Below the pieces are notes generated by a model. The model was not told the DNA's origin. It worked only from the letters and a program-made list of their open reading frames with translations, and made no database searches. Below are positions 63,801 through 64,000 of a stretch of 64,000 nt of DNA, in pieces (within the stretch, counting starts at the first letter, position 1; each line of letters begins with the position of its first letter). The DNA comes from Pseudomonas sp. 8Z (GTDB lineage Bacteria; Pseudomonadota; Gammaproteobacteria; Pseudomonadales; Pseudomonadaceae), in the NCBI RefSeq assembly GCF_902506535.1, contig NZ_LR733826.1, positions 279,079 through 343,078 of the forward strand, written 5' to 3'. Position numbers and translations under genes: made by a program.

Positions 63801-64000
63801 GTAATCCAGATTGCCGCGCGGTTTACGGTGACCAGTTGCAGCGCTTGCCCGATGGCAGCCTGGGCGCCGCCTTCTTGCCGGGGTTCAACCTCGATTTGTT
63901 GCTCAGTTTTCCGCTGGTGATGGCGCGTTATTGGCTGTATCGCCGCGATCTCTTCATCAACGCTGGCGGTTTTGATGCCGAGTATCCCGATGCCTTCGAG
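60899..64000 (+). CDS. Large multi-domain glycosyltransferase (partial at the window end)
   Basis: 1034 codons are visible without a stop; the gene continues past 64000. GTG at 60899 was chosen for AGGGGG 8 bases upstream; GTG codons at 60881 and 60896 are alternatives. Residues 1-280 are an N-terminal region of unknown fold. A GT2 (GT-A) domain begins near 287 (LSVVIPAFNYARYLKQAV; MADDF as DxD-like), and a second near 580 (FSIILTTYNRADLLQDAL; YLDDDD). A third degenerate GT-like domain begins near 864 (SIGVVVLDSEGQSEAL). Such proteins glycosylate flagellin in Pseudomonas (FgtA/Fgt1 type). From about 62640 on, the base composition is visibly more G/C-rich than before, suggesting a mosaic gene. 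Confidence 0.85.
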   Translation, partial: MDWALIAGGRCQGEPWRVGIAGIHLGVEDEAFLLSDEQWTRLLSLLPLEPLQLYGDANGLRFERLTALTAQGSHDAVLFIEQDLPGQGALAVPADVRRYLMRLEHTDVAKGAYDRFDRVFLPAREAFQGQHLIRLNQPLDVPLRDLPPRPAFNNRAHVFGRDGVKLEHAHFVVCDADAELAGWLSPNWQECLLCGAVPVHKAVTPVPDWFPADCYVDGTAFANDAELHAFLDAMAWNDYQAMAVRLRSFLMQGSARPDERIYPYTIDFWINALTSGIALDASQARGDELLLSVVIPAFNYARYLKQAVSSLLSQGVDSIEVLVLDNASTDDTQDVMAAFAGDPRVRYMRNRRNFGVGNNSVSGLWVAKGKYLILFMADDFMNPGHVARILPAMERDAGIAVGYSTISWVNEQGAPLVGPRHPGHREVDYIGGRNEVADLLVYDNYITPSAAIIRRQAFFEAGQRDTRIRGAGDWNLMVQLAERYPDFIFTSTPGVSYRVHGAQHSNEYFSSSAPLEGHLCILEGVFERGAETLLKERGLEVAAHLRRRMEQHPSERESELGMRARKLCERLSSLVRENECALFSIILTTYNRADLLQDALASVGSQSLRDFEVILINDNGGPVEHLLAAYDFPITYIRQGRNQGLSAARNAGLALARGRYIVYLDDDDIYLPNHLAVLAEAFEQHPDSVIYTGVEYVNEKLEDGQRIELGRGQPFKHEVFDRDRLFVQNYIPVNTWAHPRQMLASVGEFDTSLAAFEDWDMLLRLATRYPFVHVPTVTSEVHTRAPGAGGDHMLGRERKNFPALYRELYERYAGSASEGLQQGRQKMLESLGERPQGGLTQWLAERLPTATENRLIGEYLQVHQGGPSIGVVVLDSEGQSEALMVTLKSLLGERFLYATLRILVITPADVPSTSAADKLHFLAMTDEPMAAQINRAIEASDCQWFMLARSGDEFTQSGLMVAALELAGNPDCRAVYGDQLQRLPDGSLGAAFLPGFNLDLLLSFPLVMARYWLYRRDLFINAGGFDAEYPDAFE

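Overview
The window reads as a chromosomal stretch of a gamma-proteobacterium, most probably Pseudomonas sensu lato. The flagellar order flgA-flgM-flgN-PilZ / cheV-cheR-flgBCDE-flgFGHIJKL followed by a surface-glycan island is the Pseudomonas arrangement. Near-perfect sigma-54 (-24/-12) boxes precede flgA, flgB and flgF, a FliA box precedes flgM, and the base composition is moderately high in G+C. Species cannot be fixed from the sequence alone.

Region 1 (1-20.3 kb) is an inositol utilisation locus. A truncated chemoreceptor gene is followed by a divergent pair: the RpiR-type repressor iolR and the operon iolC(J)-iolE-iolB-iolA-iolD-iolG plus an IolW-like protein. Next come an ABC importer (binding protein, ATPase, permease) and a further Gfo/Idh/MocA dehydrogenase. 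A convergent operon carries a second inositol-type binding protein, a TIM-barrel isomerase and another dehydrogenase. Three sites of the form GGAA-N6-TTCC (the IolR consensus reported in Sinorhizobium) mark three promoters. Each of those transcripts also carries an AAYAAYAA-type Crc/Hfq motif at its first start codon. The convergent operon instead has a sigma-54 promoter and palindromes next to an AcoR-type enhancer-binding protein gene (20.3-22.3 kb). The locus therefore appears to have two separate regulatory regimes sharing one ABC ATPase/permease.

Region 2 (22.4-26.2 kb) holds sstT, an MFS transporter and the PilZ c-di-GMP effector ycgR. Region 3 (26.3-41.9 kb) is the flagellar block: flgN, flgM and flgA on the minus strand, then cheV, cheR, flgBCDE and flgFGHIJKL on the plus strand.

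Region 4 (42-64 kb) is a glycan island directly after flgL, the usual place for flagellin glycosylation genes in Pseudomonas. It starts with rfbF-rfbG-rfbH (CDP-3,6-dideoxy-4-ketohexose). These are followed by a sugar-1-P nucleotidyltransferase, a CBS-GHMP kinase fusion, a NeuB-SAF-TIM-barrel fusion, a ThDP enzyme of the acetolactate synthase/YerE type, three short-chain dehydrogenases and a TIM-barrel isomerase. After that come a decayed FkbM methyltransferase, a sugar epimerase, two tandem paralogs of an unrecognised multidomain family, another unknown gene, a decayed second epimerase copy and a large multi-domain glycosyltransferase cut by the window end. The enzyme set suggests an unusual branched and/or higher-carbon sugar. 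The second half looks like a mosaic of acquired and decaying DNA.
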